From contig NZ_FOSQ01000004.1 of NCBI RefSeq assembly GCF_900114315.1, forward strand, positions 135,725 to 199,724: 64,000 nucleotides of DNA. The letters run 5' to 3'. Every line of letters begins with the position of its first letter. The stretch's first letter is position 1. Positions 28,390-36,120 of the stretch are shown one piece after another. Source of the DNA: Falsiroseomonas stagni DSM 19981. Lineage in GTDB: Bacteria; Pseudomonadota; Alphaproteobacteria; Acetobacterales; Acetobacteraceae. The notes beneath the pieces were generated by a model that saw nothing but the letters and a program-made list of their open reading frames with translations, had not been told where the DNA came from and searched no databases. Both the position numbers and the translations under genes were made by a program.

Positions 28390-29358
28390 ATGACGCATCT
28401 CTCGCGCCGCGCGCTGCTGGCTGCCGCCGGCGCCACGCTCGCCCTGCCGGCCCTTGCGCAATCCTGGCCGAGCGGCCCGGTCCGCATCGTCGTGCCCTTT
28501 CCGCCGGGCGGGTCCACCGATGCGCTGTCCCGCCTGCTGCAACCCCATCTCCAGGCCGCGCTCGGCCAGCCCATCGTGGTGGAGAACCGGGCAGGGGCCT
28601 CCGGCGCGCTCGGCACCGCGCTGGTCGCGCGCAGCGCGCCGGATGGCAACAACTGGGTGCTGGTCTTCGACACCCATGCGGTGAACCCGGCGCTGATCCC
28701 GACCATCGGCTTCGACACGGAGCGCGACCTGACGCCGCTGCTGCTGTTCGGCACCGCGCCCATGGTGCTGACCGCGCATCGCACCCGCCCCTGGCGCAGC
28801 TTCGCCGCCATGGCGGAAGCCGCGAAGGCGCGCCCCGACACGCTGACCTACGGCACCATCGGCAACGGGTCGCTGGCCCACCTGACCATGGCGCTGGTCG
28901 GCAAGGCGGCCGGGCTGCAGCTGGTGCATGTGCCCTATCGCGGCGGCGGCCCGCTTTCCGTCGCCGCCGTGGCCGGGGAGGTCGACATGCCCATCGCCAC
29001 CCGCCCCGCCATCGGCGTCCATATCGACAGCGGCGCCTTGATGCCCCTGGCCCAGACCGGGGCCACGCGCTCGCCCTCCATGCCCGACATCCCGACTCTG
29101 GTGGAATCCGGCGTCCCTGGCATCGATGCCCGCGCCTTCTGGGGCTTCCTCGGCCCCGCCGGGCTGCCCGCCGCGATCCGCCAGCGGATGGAGGCGGCGC
29201 TGCGCAGCGCGCTTGCCATCCCGGAGGTCCGCGCCCGCGTCATCGGCCTCGGCATCGACCTGGACCCGCAGGGGGAGGCCGTCTTCGGCCCCTTCCTCTC
29301 CGCCCAGATCGCCACCTGGGGCCGCGTGGTGCGGGACAACGCGATCCGGCCGGATTAG
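28390..29358 (+). CDS. Bug-type tripartite tricarboxylate (TTT) substrate receptor
   Basis: A 322-residue periplasmic receptor of the TctC/Bug family. The Tat-like leader SRRALLAAAG is followed by cleavage near ALAQ at residue 24. The mature signature is RIVVPFPPGGSTDALSR, then VENRAGASGALGTALVAR and VPYRGGGP, all canonical. AGGGAGG ends 9 bases before the ATG at 28390. No TctAB membrane genes are nearby, so this is an orphan receptor, typical for genomes with large Bug repertoires. Ligand likely a carboxylate. Confidence 0.9.
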   Translation: MTHLSRRALLAAAGATLALPALAQSWPSGPVRIVVPFPPGGSTDALSRLLQPHLQAALGQPIVVENRAGASGALGTALVARSAPDGNNWVLVFDTHAVNPALIPTIGFDTERDLTPLLLFGTAPMVLTAHRTRPWRSFAAMAEAAKARPDTLTYGTIGNGSLAHLTMALVGKAAGLQLVHVPYRGGGPLSVAAVAGEVDMPIATRPAIGVHIDSGALMPLAQTGATRSPSMPDIPTLVESGVPGIDARAFWGFLGPAGLPAAIRQRMEAALRSALAIPEVRARVIGLGIDLDPQGEAVFGPFLSAQIATWGRVVRDNAIRPD

Positions 29359-29362
29359 GTTT

Positions 29363-29767
29363 TCAGCCCCGCCGCCCCAGCCCGAAGGGCGAGAGCAGGT
29401 CATCCGGCTCCGCCTGTGGCAGGTCCTCGTCCCGCATCGGCAGGCGCCCCCGGGGCGCCTGCCGGTCCACCATCCCCGGCAGGCCGCGGCCTAGGCGGGA
29501 CAGGATGTCGTCCTGGCCCTCGCCGGTCGCGGCGGCGACCTGGTCCAGCGCCCCCGGCCGGATGGCGCGGCGCAGTTCATCCGGGGTCAGCGCCGCATTC
29601 GGCCCGTCCTGCACCCAGCTATCCACGCGGTCGCCGAGCCCGGCGCCGCGCAACTGCTCCGTCAGGCTGGCCAGCCCCCGCGCGCCGCCCTGGCCCCGCA
29701 TGAGGGTGGCGAGCAACGCCATCAGCGCCATGCCCTTCATGCCGCCCAGCCCGCCGCCCGACGGCAT
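29363..29767 (-). CDS. yidB: YidB family protein (DUF937)
   Basis: A roughly 134-residue protein. The YidB signature is clear: a Gly-rich N-terminus, then LTEQLRGAGLGDRVDSWV, a GPNAALTPDELRRAI segment, and GLPGMVDRQAPRGRLP near the end. An acidic tail of about 25 residues follows. The start is uncertain: the ATG at 29767 or the internal ATG at 29740 are both weakly supported, and the GC-rich extension further upstream is probably not translated. Function unknown; convergent with the Bug receptor, 4 bases between stops. Confidence 0.75.
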   Translation of the reverse strand: MPSGGGLGGMKGMALMALLATLMRGQGGARGLASLTEQLRGAGLGDRVDSWVQDGPNAALTPDELRRAIRPGALDQVAAATGEGQDDILSRLGRGLPGMVDRQAPRGRLPMRDEDLPQAEPDDLLSPFGLGRRG

Positions 29768-29975
29768 CGGGGATGCCGCGCCCCCGGATCGCCCCGCCTC
29801 CCCACCCCGCAGGCGGGGCCTTCCGCGCGGCGAACCCCCCGGGGCAACGCCGCCCTTGGCGCGGGGTTCGGCATCCCCGCACCCCGCGGGCAAACGCCTG
29901 ATTCAGGCTTTTCGGCGATGCTGGCGGCCACGCCCCGCGCCTCCGGCGGCGGGCCGGATGGTGAGGAGGCACGGC

Positions 29976-30458
29976 ATGGGAAGGGTGGGCGTGCTCGCGC
30001 TCGCGATGCTGCTGGCCTGCGCGGCCGTGGCGGCGGCGCAGACCCACCGGCAGCAATTCGTCGGCCGGGCCGGTCACGCCGCGATCATCCGGGTGTTCGA
30101 GAATGGCGTCTTCCAGCGCTGCGCCGCCAGCAATGGCAGCGTCACCGCCCTGATGCGCATCGCCTTCACGCGCGACCGCGCCTTTTCCATCAGCGTCCCC
30201 GCCATCCCCCCGCTGCAGGCGCCGCATGTGCTGACGGTCTTCACCGCCGCTGGGCGACGCGAGTTGCCCGGTGCCGCCAGCGGGGATCGCGCCTGGGCGG
30301 AACTCGATGCCCGGACGGCGGAGGCGCTGATGGCCTCCCGCGGGCCGCTCGTCATCGAATACGGGCGGCACCGCTACAGTTGGGAGGCCGGGATGCCGAT
30401 GCGCGACATCATGCTGGCGCTGGAAGCCTGCACCAGCCGCGCGCTCGGCCTGCGCTGA
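29976..30458 (+). CDS. Secreted protein of unknown function
   Basis: A 160-residue protein with a clear signal peptide (MGRVGVLALAMLLACAAVAA, cleavage near AAAQT). GAGGAGG (29963-29969) is 6 bases before the ATG. The mature part has two Cys (in QRCAAS and LEACTSR) that could form a disulfide, and mixed beta-like segments. I do not recognise the family. A much longer open frame upstream in the same frame is an artefact of high GC. Its TGA abuts the stop of the convergent monooxygenase gene to form TGATCA. Confidence 0.7.
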   Translation: MGRVGVLALAMLLACAAVAAAQTHRQQFVGRAGHAAIIRVFENGVFQRCAASNGSVTALMRIAFTRDRAFSISVPAIPPLQAPHVLTVFTAAGRRELPGAASGDRAWAELDARTAEALMASRGPLVIEYGRHRYSWEAGMPMRDIMLALEACTSRALGLR

Positions 30459-31748
30459 TCAGAAGGCCAGCAGGTTATCCCGGAATGTCGCGTGCTCGTA
30501 GCGCCGCCGGGTCAGGCCGCGGCGCTGCAATTCGGGCACCAGCCCGTCGCAGATCTCCGCGATGTAGCGGCGCGTGAAATCGGCATGGACGATCAGGAAA
30601 CCGTCGCCGCCGGCCTCCTGCATCGCCTCCGCCATCATCCCCGCCACCTGGCCCACCGTGCCGGTGAAGCGGATGCCGAGTTCCGCCCGCCCCGCCACCT
30701 GCCGCGGCGTCAGCCCGACGAAGCGATCCACCACCGATTGGTGGCCGTTGCTTGTCAGTTTCGGCAACGGCTCATCCAGCGGAAAGCGCGAAAAATCGAT
30801 CCCGCTGAGCCGCGAGGCGGAGGCCAGGTGCTGGTCCACATGCAGCGCCACATCGGCTTCCAGGATGCGCCGGCGATGCTCCGCGGCTTCCGGGCTGTGG
30901 TCCACCAGCGGGTCGATCAGGAACAGCACCTTGATGCCATCGGGGTCGCGCCCCATCGCCACTGCATCGGCGCGGATGCGATCCCGCGTCGCGCGCATCG
31001 AAGCCACATCCTTCGCCGAGGTGATGATCGTGTCCGACCAGCGCGCCGCGAATTGCCGCCCGCGCGGCGATCCGCCCGCCTGGCACAGCACCGGCCGCAC
31101 CTGCGGCGATCGTGGCGCGCTGAGCGGCCCGCGCACCTGGTGGAAGCGCCCCTTGTAGTGCAGCGCCTGCACCTTGGCGCCATCCGCGAACAACGGCGCC
31201 TCCCGATCCATCACCACCGCATCCGGCGCCCAGCTTTCCCAGAGCCGCGTGACGATCTCGACGAACTCATCCGCGCGGTCATAGCGCTCATCATGCTCGA
31301 ACTGCCGGTCCAGGCCGTAATTCTGGGCGCCGCCATCATTGCTGCCCGTCACCATGTTCCAGCCGACGCGGCCTTCGGTGACGTGGTCCAGCGTGTTCAC
31401 CAGGCGGGCCAGCAGGAAGGGCGGGTATTCGGTGGTGGACATCGTCGTCACCAGCCCGATCCGCTTCGTCGCCATCGCCATGTAGGGAACGAGCACCGCG
31501 GGATCGAGCTTCGGCGTCGCCATCGCGTATTTCAGGTAGTCGTCATGCGTGCCCTTGTGCGTGTAGGGGACGTTCGAACTGTCCTCCATCATCACATAGT
31601 CGAAGCCCGCGCGTTCCATCGACACGGCAAGGTCGACGAAGAGGTCCGGCATCATCCAGCGGGACTGGTCGCCGCCCCATTCATACCGCCAGGCCTTGGG
31701 ACCGTAGCCGCGGGAGACGAACCAGGCGAGGTGAAACGGGCGGTCCAT
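30459..31748 (-). CDS. LLM-class flavin-dependent monooxygenase (NtaA/SnaA/DszA family)
   Basis: A 429-residue two-component FMNH2-dependent monooxygenase. The N-terminus HLAWFVSRGYGPKAWRYEW and DLAVSMERAGFDYVMMEDSS are characteristic, as are GRVGWNMVTGSNDGGAQNYG and QVRPVLCQAGGSPRGRQFAA. Relatives oxidise nitrilotriacetate, sulfur heterocycles or alkanesulfonates using reduced flavin supplied by a separate reductase. The ATG at 31748 has AAAGG upstream; an in-frame extension lacks homology. Divergent from the zinc alcohol dehydrogenase, with a palindrome between them. Confidence 0.9.
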   Translation of the reverse strand: MDRPFHLAWFVSRGYGPKAWRYEWGGDQSRWMMPDLFVDLAVSMERAGFDYVMMEDSSNVPYTHKGTHDDYLKYAMATPKLDPAVLVPYMAMATKRIGLVTTMSTTEYPPFLLARLVNTLDHVTEGRVGWNMVTGSNDGGAQNYGLDRQFEHDERYDRADEFVEIVTRLWESWAPDAVVMDREAPLFADGAKVQALHYKGRFHQVRGPLSAPRSPQVRPVLCQAGGSPRGRQFAARWSDTIITSAKDVASMRATRDRIRADAVAMGRDPDGIKVLFLIDPLVDHSPEAAEHRRRILEADVALHVDQHLASASRLSGIDFSRFPLDEPLPKLTSNGHQSVVDRFVGLTPRQVAGRAELGIRFTGTVGQVAGMMAEAMQEAGGDGFLIVHADFTRRYIAEICDGLVPELQRRGLTRRRYEHATFRDNLLAF

Positions 31749-31850
31749 GCGCAGCCTTTCGCGGGTTGACGCGACCGGCGGTGTTCCATCCCCCGCGGCG
31801 CTTCCTGATCCGCGCCGGCAGCGCCAGTGGGCCAAGCCGCGCGCGCCCCT

Positions 31851-31862
31851 GTCAAGCTTGAC
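31851..31862. promoter_or_regulatory. 12-bp perfect palindrome between divergent monooxygenase and dehydrogenase genes
   Basis: GTCAAGCTTGAC is fully symmetric and contains TTGAC in both orientations, so it could overlap -35 elements for both genes and serve as a shared operator. I could not find convincing -10 elements at the right distance on either side. Confidence 0.35.
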
Positions 31863-31915
31863 CCCGATGGGCCCCGGTGCTGGCCTGCCGCTGAAGCGTG
31901 AGGAGGGAATGCGCC

Positions 31916-32995
31916 ATGCGGGCCTGGGCCGTGGTCGAGACGGGAAAGCCGTTGCAGGAGATCGAACTGCCGACGCCGGTGCCGACCGGCAAGCAGGTGC
32001 TGCTGGAAGTCACCCATGCCGGCGTCTGCCATTCCGACCTGCATATCTGGGAAGGCGAATACGACCTCGGCAGCCGGGGCAAGATGAAGCTCTCCGACCG
32101 CGGCGTGAAGCTGCCGCTGGCCATGGGGCATGAAACGGTGGGCCGCGTGCTGTCCTGGGGGCCGGAGGCGGAGGGCCAAAAGGGGGGTGAAGGGCTGGAA
32201 GTCGGCCAGACCCGCATCGTCTTCCCCTGGGTGGGCTGCGGCACCTGCGCCCGCTGCCGGGCGGAGGAAGACAATATGTGCGCCAATGGGCGTTCCCTCG
32301 GCGTCTTCCAGAATGGCGGCTACGCCACGCATATCCTGGTGCCGGAACCGCGCCACCTCGTCGATCCCGGCAATCTCGACCTCGCCTTGGCCGCGACCTA
32401 TGCGTGTTCCGGCATCACCGTCTATTCCGCCATCAACAAGCTGATGCCGATGGAGCCGGACGATCCCATCGTGCTGGTCGGCGCCGGGGGCCTCGGCCTG
32501 CAGGCCATCGCGGTGCTGAGGGCGATGGGGCATCGCCGCATCGTCTCCGTCGATATCGGCGCGGAGAAGCTGGAGGCCGCGAAGGCAGCCGGCGCGACCG
32601 ATACCGTCGATGCCCGCGGCGACAACGTCGCGGCGAAACTCGTGGAAGTCTGTGGCGGGCCGGTGATGGCGGTGGTGGACCTGGTGAACGGCAGCGCCAC
32701 CGCGCGCTTCGCCTTCGATGCGCTGGGCAAGGGCGGCAAGCTGGTGCAGGTCGGGCTGTTCGGCGGCGAATTGTCGCTGCCCCTGCCGCTGATGGCCATG
32801 CGCGCCGTCACCATCCAGGGCAGCTATGTCGGCAATCCCAAGGAACTGCGCGCCCTGGTCAGGATCGCGCAATCCGGCAGCCTGCCCGGCATCCCCATCA
32901 CCCGCGAACCCTTCCCGCAGGCCGACAGCGCGCTGATGCGGCTGCGGGCCGGGCAGGTGACGGGGCGGATCGTCCTGACGGCGGAGGCCGTCTAA
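31916..32995 (+). CDS. Zinc-dependent alcohol dehydrogenase (MDR family)
   Basis: A 359-residue medium-chain dehydrogenase. Catalytic zinc ligands fit Cys in THAGVCHSDLH, His-Glu in MGHETVG and the later Cys/Asp region. The structural-zinc lobe is GCGTCARCRAEEDNMC with four cysteines. The Rossmann motif is VGAGGLGLQAI, followed by the acidic VDIG that favours NAD. GAGGAGGGA precedes the ATG at 31916; a GTG at 31898 is possible but overlaps the SD. The last codons and stop are the first unit of a three-copy repeat. Confidence 0.9.
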   Translation: MRAWAVVETGKPLQEIELPTPVPTGKQVLLEVTHAGVCHSDLHIWEGEYDLGSRGKMKLSDRGVKLPLAMGHETVGRVLSWGPEAEGQKGGEGLEVGQTRIVFPWVGCGTCARCRAEEDNMCANGRSLGVFQNGGYATHILVPEPRHLVDPGNLDLALAATYACSGITVYSAINKLMPMEPDDPIVLVGAGGLGLQAIAVLRAMGHRRIVSVDIGAEKLEAAKAAGATDTVDARGDNVAAKLVEVCGGPVMAVVDLVNGSATARFAFDALGKGGKLVQVGLFGGELSLPLPLMAMRAVTIQGSYVGNPKELRALVRIAQSGSLPGIPITREPFPQADSALMRLRAGQVTGRIVLTAEAV

Positions 32996-33047
32996 AGCGG
33001 CCCGACGGCGGAGGCCGTCTGAAACGGATCTGACGGCGGAGGCCGTC
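32977..33047 (+). repeat. Three tandem copies of a stop-spanning palindrome at the end of the dehydrogenase gene
   Basis: GACGGCGGAGGCCGTC occurs at 32977-32992, 33004-33019 and 33032-33047 (spacings 27 and 28). GACGGC and GCCGTC form a perfect 6-bp stem with loop GGAG. Each copy is followed by a stop codon (TAA 32993, TGA 33020, TGA 33048). The first is the gene's own end. Possible tandem terminator. Confidence 0.85.
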
Positions 33048-33114
33048 TGACCAGGACCGCCGGGCGGACCGGCCCGGGCATGGTGCGGCGCGAAATCCGT
33101 CCTACAATCGCGCC

Positions 33115-34497
33115 ATGCCCGGCATCGCCGCCTCACCGCCGCCCTTCACGCCGCCTTTCCCGGCCCGGCCCCCGCGGCTGCCGCCGATCCGGCGATTCCT
33201 CGCCCTCGCCCGGCGCAACTGGCTGTCCGTCTTCCCGCCCAGCGCCTTCAAGGCCGATGTCATCTTCCGCCGGATCCTGTTCCGCCAGCTGGTGATCTGC
33301 AACAGCCCCGCGACGGTGGCCGAGGCCTTCGTGGACCAGCATGAGGCCTTCCAGCGCAAATCCGCCCCGCATCGCCGCGCCCTGATCCCGCTGCTGGCCG
33401 ACGGGCTCTTCGTCTCCGACGGCCCGCTCTGGCGCGAGAGGCGTCGCGTCGTCGCCCCCGTCACCCACGCGACGCGCCTGCCCGAACTCGCCCCCGCCAT
33501 CACGGAAGCCGCCACCGCCCGTGCGGAGGCCTGGCGCCGCCTGCCCCCCGGCACGTCCATCGATGCGCTGGCCGCGATGGGCCAGCTCACCGCCGAGATC
33601 ATCTGCCGCACCATCTTCGGCCGCGGGCTGGGGGCGGAAGCCGCGGCGGATGTCGTCGCCGCCTTCGCCGAATACCAGGCGCTGGTGGACCAGATCGACC
33701 TCGCCTCCTTCCTCGGCCTGCCGGCCTGGCTGCCGCGCTTCACCGGCGGCCGCACCCGCCGCGCGGCGCGGCGCATCCATGCCGTGGTCGATGGGCTGAT
33801 CGCCGGAATCCTGGACGGGGACGCGCAGGAGGCCTCCCTCATCCGCTCCATGGCGGAGGCCCGCATCCCCGGCACCGGCCTGCCGATGGACCGCCGCGCC
33901 TTCCGGAACGAGGCGATCGTGCTGTTCATGGCGGGGCACGAGACCACAGCCAATGTCATGGCCTGGGCACTGTTCATCCTGAGCCAGGACCAGGCCAGCG
34001 CCGCCCGGCTCGACGCCGAACTCGCCGCGGTATTGGGCGGCCGCCCGGCGGTGCTGGAGGATCTGCCGAACCTCCCCTTCACCCGCGCGGTGCTGGAGGA
34101 GACGATGCGCCTCTACCCCCCCGTGCCCCTGTTGACGCGGGAGGCGATCGCCCCCGGCCGCATCGCCGGGCGGGAGGTCGCGCGCGGCACCATGCTGCTG
34201 GTCGCGCCCTGGCTGCTGCACCGCAAGCCCGGCCTCTGGGACCAGCCGGACGCCTTCATCCCGGATCGCTTCATGCCCGGCGCGCCGCGCCCCTCCCGCC
34301 ACGCCTATATCCCCTTCAGCGTCGGGCCCCGCGTCTGCACCGGCCAGCAGCTGGGCCTGGCGGAGGCGATGATCTGCCTCGCCACGCTCCGCCAGGCGGC
34401 ACGGCTGGAACTGGTGGAGGGGACGGTGGTGGAGGCGGTGGCCCGCCTGACGCTCCGCCCGGGTGAGACGCTGCCGATGCGCGTATGGCCGGCGTGA
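33115..34497 (+). CDS. Cytochrome P450
   Basis: A 460-residue soluble P450. The oxygen-activation helix I motif is AGHETT (273-278), the K-helix ExxR is E329-x-x-R332 in EETMRLYPP, and the heme loop FSVGPRVCTG places the axial Cys at 408. An N-terminal Pro-rich segment resembles the CYP4/fatty-acid-hydroxylase-like bacterial branch. The start ATG at 33115 precedes MPGIAASPPPFTPP. It overlaps the LpxL-like acyltransferase gene by 13 bases, which suggests a joint role in lipid modification. Redox partners are not encoded here. Confidence 0.93.
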   Translation: MPGIAASPPPFTPPFPARPPRLPPIRRFLALARRNWLSVFPPSAFKADVIFRRILFRQLVICNSPATVAEAFVDQHEAFQRKSAPHRRALIPLLADGLFVSDGPLWRERRRVVAPVTHATRLPELAPAITEAATARAEAWRRLPPGTSIDALAAMGQLTAEIICRTIFGRGLGAEAAADVVAAFAEYQALVDQIDLASFLGLPAWLPRFTGGRTRRAARRIHAVVDGLIAGILDGDAQEASLIRSMAEARIPGTGLPMDRRAFRNEAIVLFMAGHETTANVMAWALFILSQDQASAARLDAELAAVLGGRPAVLEDLPNLPFTRAVLEETMRLYPPVPLLTREAIAPGRIAGREVARGTMLLVAPWLLHRKPGLWDQPDAFIPDRFMPGAPRPSRHAYIPFSVGPRVCTGQQLGLAEAMICLATLRQAARLELVEGTVVEAVARLTLRPGETLPMRVWPA

Positions 34498-35489
34498 AGC
34501 CGCCGCCGGACCCGGCGCGGGACAGCCGCGCGCTGGATGTCCTCTACCCGCCGCCGCCCTGGCGCTGGGACCAGCGCCGCGCGCTGTGGCGGCACTGGGT
34601 CCGCGACCCCGCCTGGGGCCTGCTGGACTACAGCGTCCATCACCTCATGCGCCTGCTGCCGAGCCAGGCCGTCTCCTCCATGGGCGCCACACTGGGGCAT
34701 CATCTCGGCCGCAGGCGTCCCGCCGACCGCGCCCGCGCCCTGCTTCGGCACCTGCGGCCCGAGGCGGCGGATGCGGAGATCGAGCGCCTGCTCGATGCGC
34801 ATTGGGTCCATATCGGCCGCTGCTTTGCCGAATTCTCCGCCCAGTACCGTTTCCTGTTGGAAGACCGCATCGAGATCGAGGGGCGGGAGGTGATCGACTG
34901 CCTTCGCCAGGCCGGGCGGCCGATCATCGTCGCGGGGCTGCATGTCGGGAACTGGGAGATGGTGCATCTCGGCCTCGCCAAGGTTGGCCTGCCCTTCCAT
35001 GCCATCTTCCAGCGCCTGCCCAACCGCTTCCGGATGCGGATCGCCTTCAGGATGCGCAACCTTGGCCGCCGCTTCGCCGACGCGCCCATCTCCAACCCCA
35101 TCCTGCCGACGCTGGATGCTGCCTTCCACGCCCACCGCCTGCTGGCCGGCGGTCATTCCGCGCTGCTCTACTACGTCGACGAATACTGGGAAGGGCGGGT
35201 CCATGCGCCGCGGTTCGGGCGGGCGCCGAAGCCGGACGGGAACATCATGCGGGCCGTGCGCCTGGCCGCGCATACCGGCGCCGCCATCGTGCCGTGCTAC
35301 GCGCTCCGCATCGCGGAGGGGCCCCGCTTCCGCCTGACCTTCCTGCCCCCGGTGGACGTCGGACCGCCCGGCCGTGGCCGCCAGGGGATGCTGGACGACA
35401 TGGCGCTGCTGGATGCGGCGATCGAACCCGTGGTGCGCGCCCATCCCGAGCAATGGTTCATGCTGCACGCGTTTCGCTTCGACCGCTGA
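34485..35489 (+). CDS. LpxL/HtrB-like lysophospholipid or lipid A acyltransferase
   Basis: A 334-residue member of the LpxL/HtrB (Lip_A_acyltrans) family. The catalytic HxxxxE box is present in AGLHVGNWEM. The core runs from about residue 45 to 320. Unlike classical LpxL no strong N-terminal membrane anchor is obvious, only a weakly hydrophobic stretch near residues 50-75. The start is either the ATG at 34485 (13-bp overlap) or the GTG at 34494 (GTGA overlap) within the P450 end. Likely adds an acyl chain to a lipid, possibly a product of the P450. The stop lies in the loop of a 7-bp palindrome that is repeated. Confidence 0.82.
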   Translation: MAGVKPPPDPARDSRALDVLYPPPPWRWDQRRALWRHWVRDPAWGLLDYSVHHLMRLLPSQAVSSMGATLGHHLGRRRPADRARALLRHLRPEAADAEIERLLDAHWVHIGRCFAEFSAQYRFLLEDRIEIEGREVIDCLRQAGRPIIVAGLHVGNWEMVHLGLAKVGLPFHAIFQRLPNRFRMRIAFRMRNLGRRFADAPISNPILPTLDAAFHAHRLLAGGHSALLYYVDEYWEGRVHAPRFGRAPKPDGNIMRAVRLAAHTGAAIVPCYALRIAEGPRFRLTFLPPVDVGPPGRGRQGMLDDMALLDAAIEPVVRAHPEQWFMLHAFRFDR

Positions 35490-35541
35490 GCGGTCGGGGG
35501 AGGTTCGACCGCTGAGCGGTCGGGGGAGGTTCGACCGCTGA
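35478..35541 (+). repeat. 2.5 tandem copies (period 26 bp) of a palindrome with the stop codon as its loop
   Basis: CGACCGC-TGA-GCGGTCG is a perfect 7-bp stem with TGA, the real stop (35487-35489), as the loop at 35480-35496. A second full copy is at 35506-35522, and a third copy is cut after TGA (35530-35541). The unit includes the linker GGGGAGG. This is the most symmetric member of the series. Confidence 0.85.
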
Positions 35542-35547
35542 CCCGCG

Positions 35548-36060
35548 TCACGCCGCCGGATAGGGCGCGCCCGTCACGGGATCGCAGGGCGGGTCCGGCG
35601 TGGCGGGGATGGCATGGGCGGCTTTCGCGGCCTCCCCGGGCCGTCCCGTGAACTGCTCCGGCGGATCGCCCGGGGGATAGGCGCCCACCACCAGCAGCCG
35701 GGCGGAGGCGCCGAGGTTGCGGTGCCCCGTCCCCGCCGGCAGCACCACCACATCCCCCGCCTGCAGGTCGATCGTCACGCCGGGATCGCCGCCGAGCCGG
35801 ACGCGCACCGCCCCCTCCACGATGGCCAGGGCCTCATGCGCGTTGGGGTGGTAGTGGTGGAAATCGTAGATGCCGTTGCGCCAGGCCGGCGGCCAGCCAT
35901 GGCGGGCGAACAGCGCCTCCGCCGCCGCCGGATCGCCGGCGCGCACCGCGCCGCGATGCAGCAGCACCGGCAGGCGCGGATTGTTGGGAATGGTGCCGTT
36001 TTCGCAGGCCCCCTCCGGCAGCAGCAACCGCTCCGCCCCATCTCCGCCGCGTTCATGCAT
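35548..36060 (-). CDS. Cupin-domain protein (YjlB-like)
   Basis: A 170-residue single cupin. Motif 1 fits YDFHHYHPNAHEALAIVEG, with His and Glu metal ligands, and motif 2 is VVVLPAGTGHRNL. The pattern of a long N-terminal arm before the barrel and the YHPNAHE box matches YjlB-type cupins of unknown function. A Pro-rich C-terminal tail follows. The start MHERGGDG at 36060 is chosen over an upstream ATG at 36093. Convergent with the acyltransferase. Confidence 0.82.
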   Translation of the reverse strand: MHERGGDGAERLLLPEGACENGTIPNNPRLPVLLHRGAVRAGDPAAAEALFARHGWPPAWRNGIYDFHHYHPNAHEALAIVEGAVRVRLGGDPGVTIDLQAGDVVVLPAGTGHRNLGASARLLVVGAYPPGDPPEQFTGRPGEAAKAAHAIPATPDPPCDPVTGAPYPAA

Positions 36061-36120
36061 CGCCCGATCCTCCCATCCTTGCTGGCGCATCATGCCAGCA
36101 GGCCGGGGGAAGCGGGCAAA

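Noticed and set aside
28005-29975. Long plus-strand extension in frame with the secreted protein at 29976
   Set aside because: It overlaps telA and a Bug receptor in another frame; the real start has a strong ribosome site and signal peptide at 29976.
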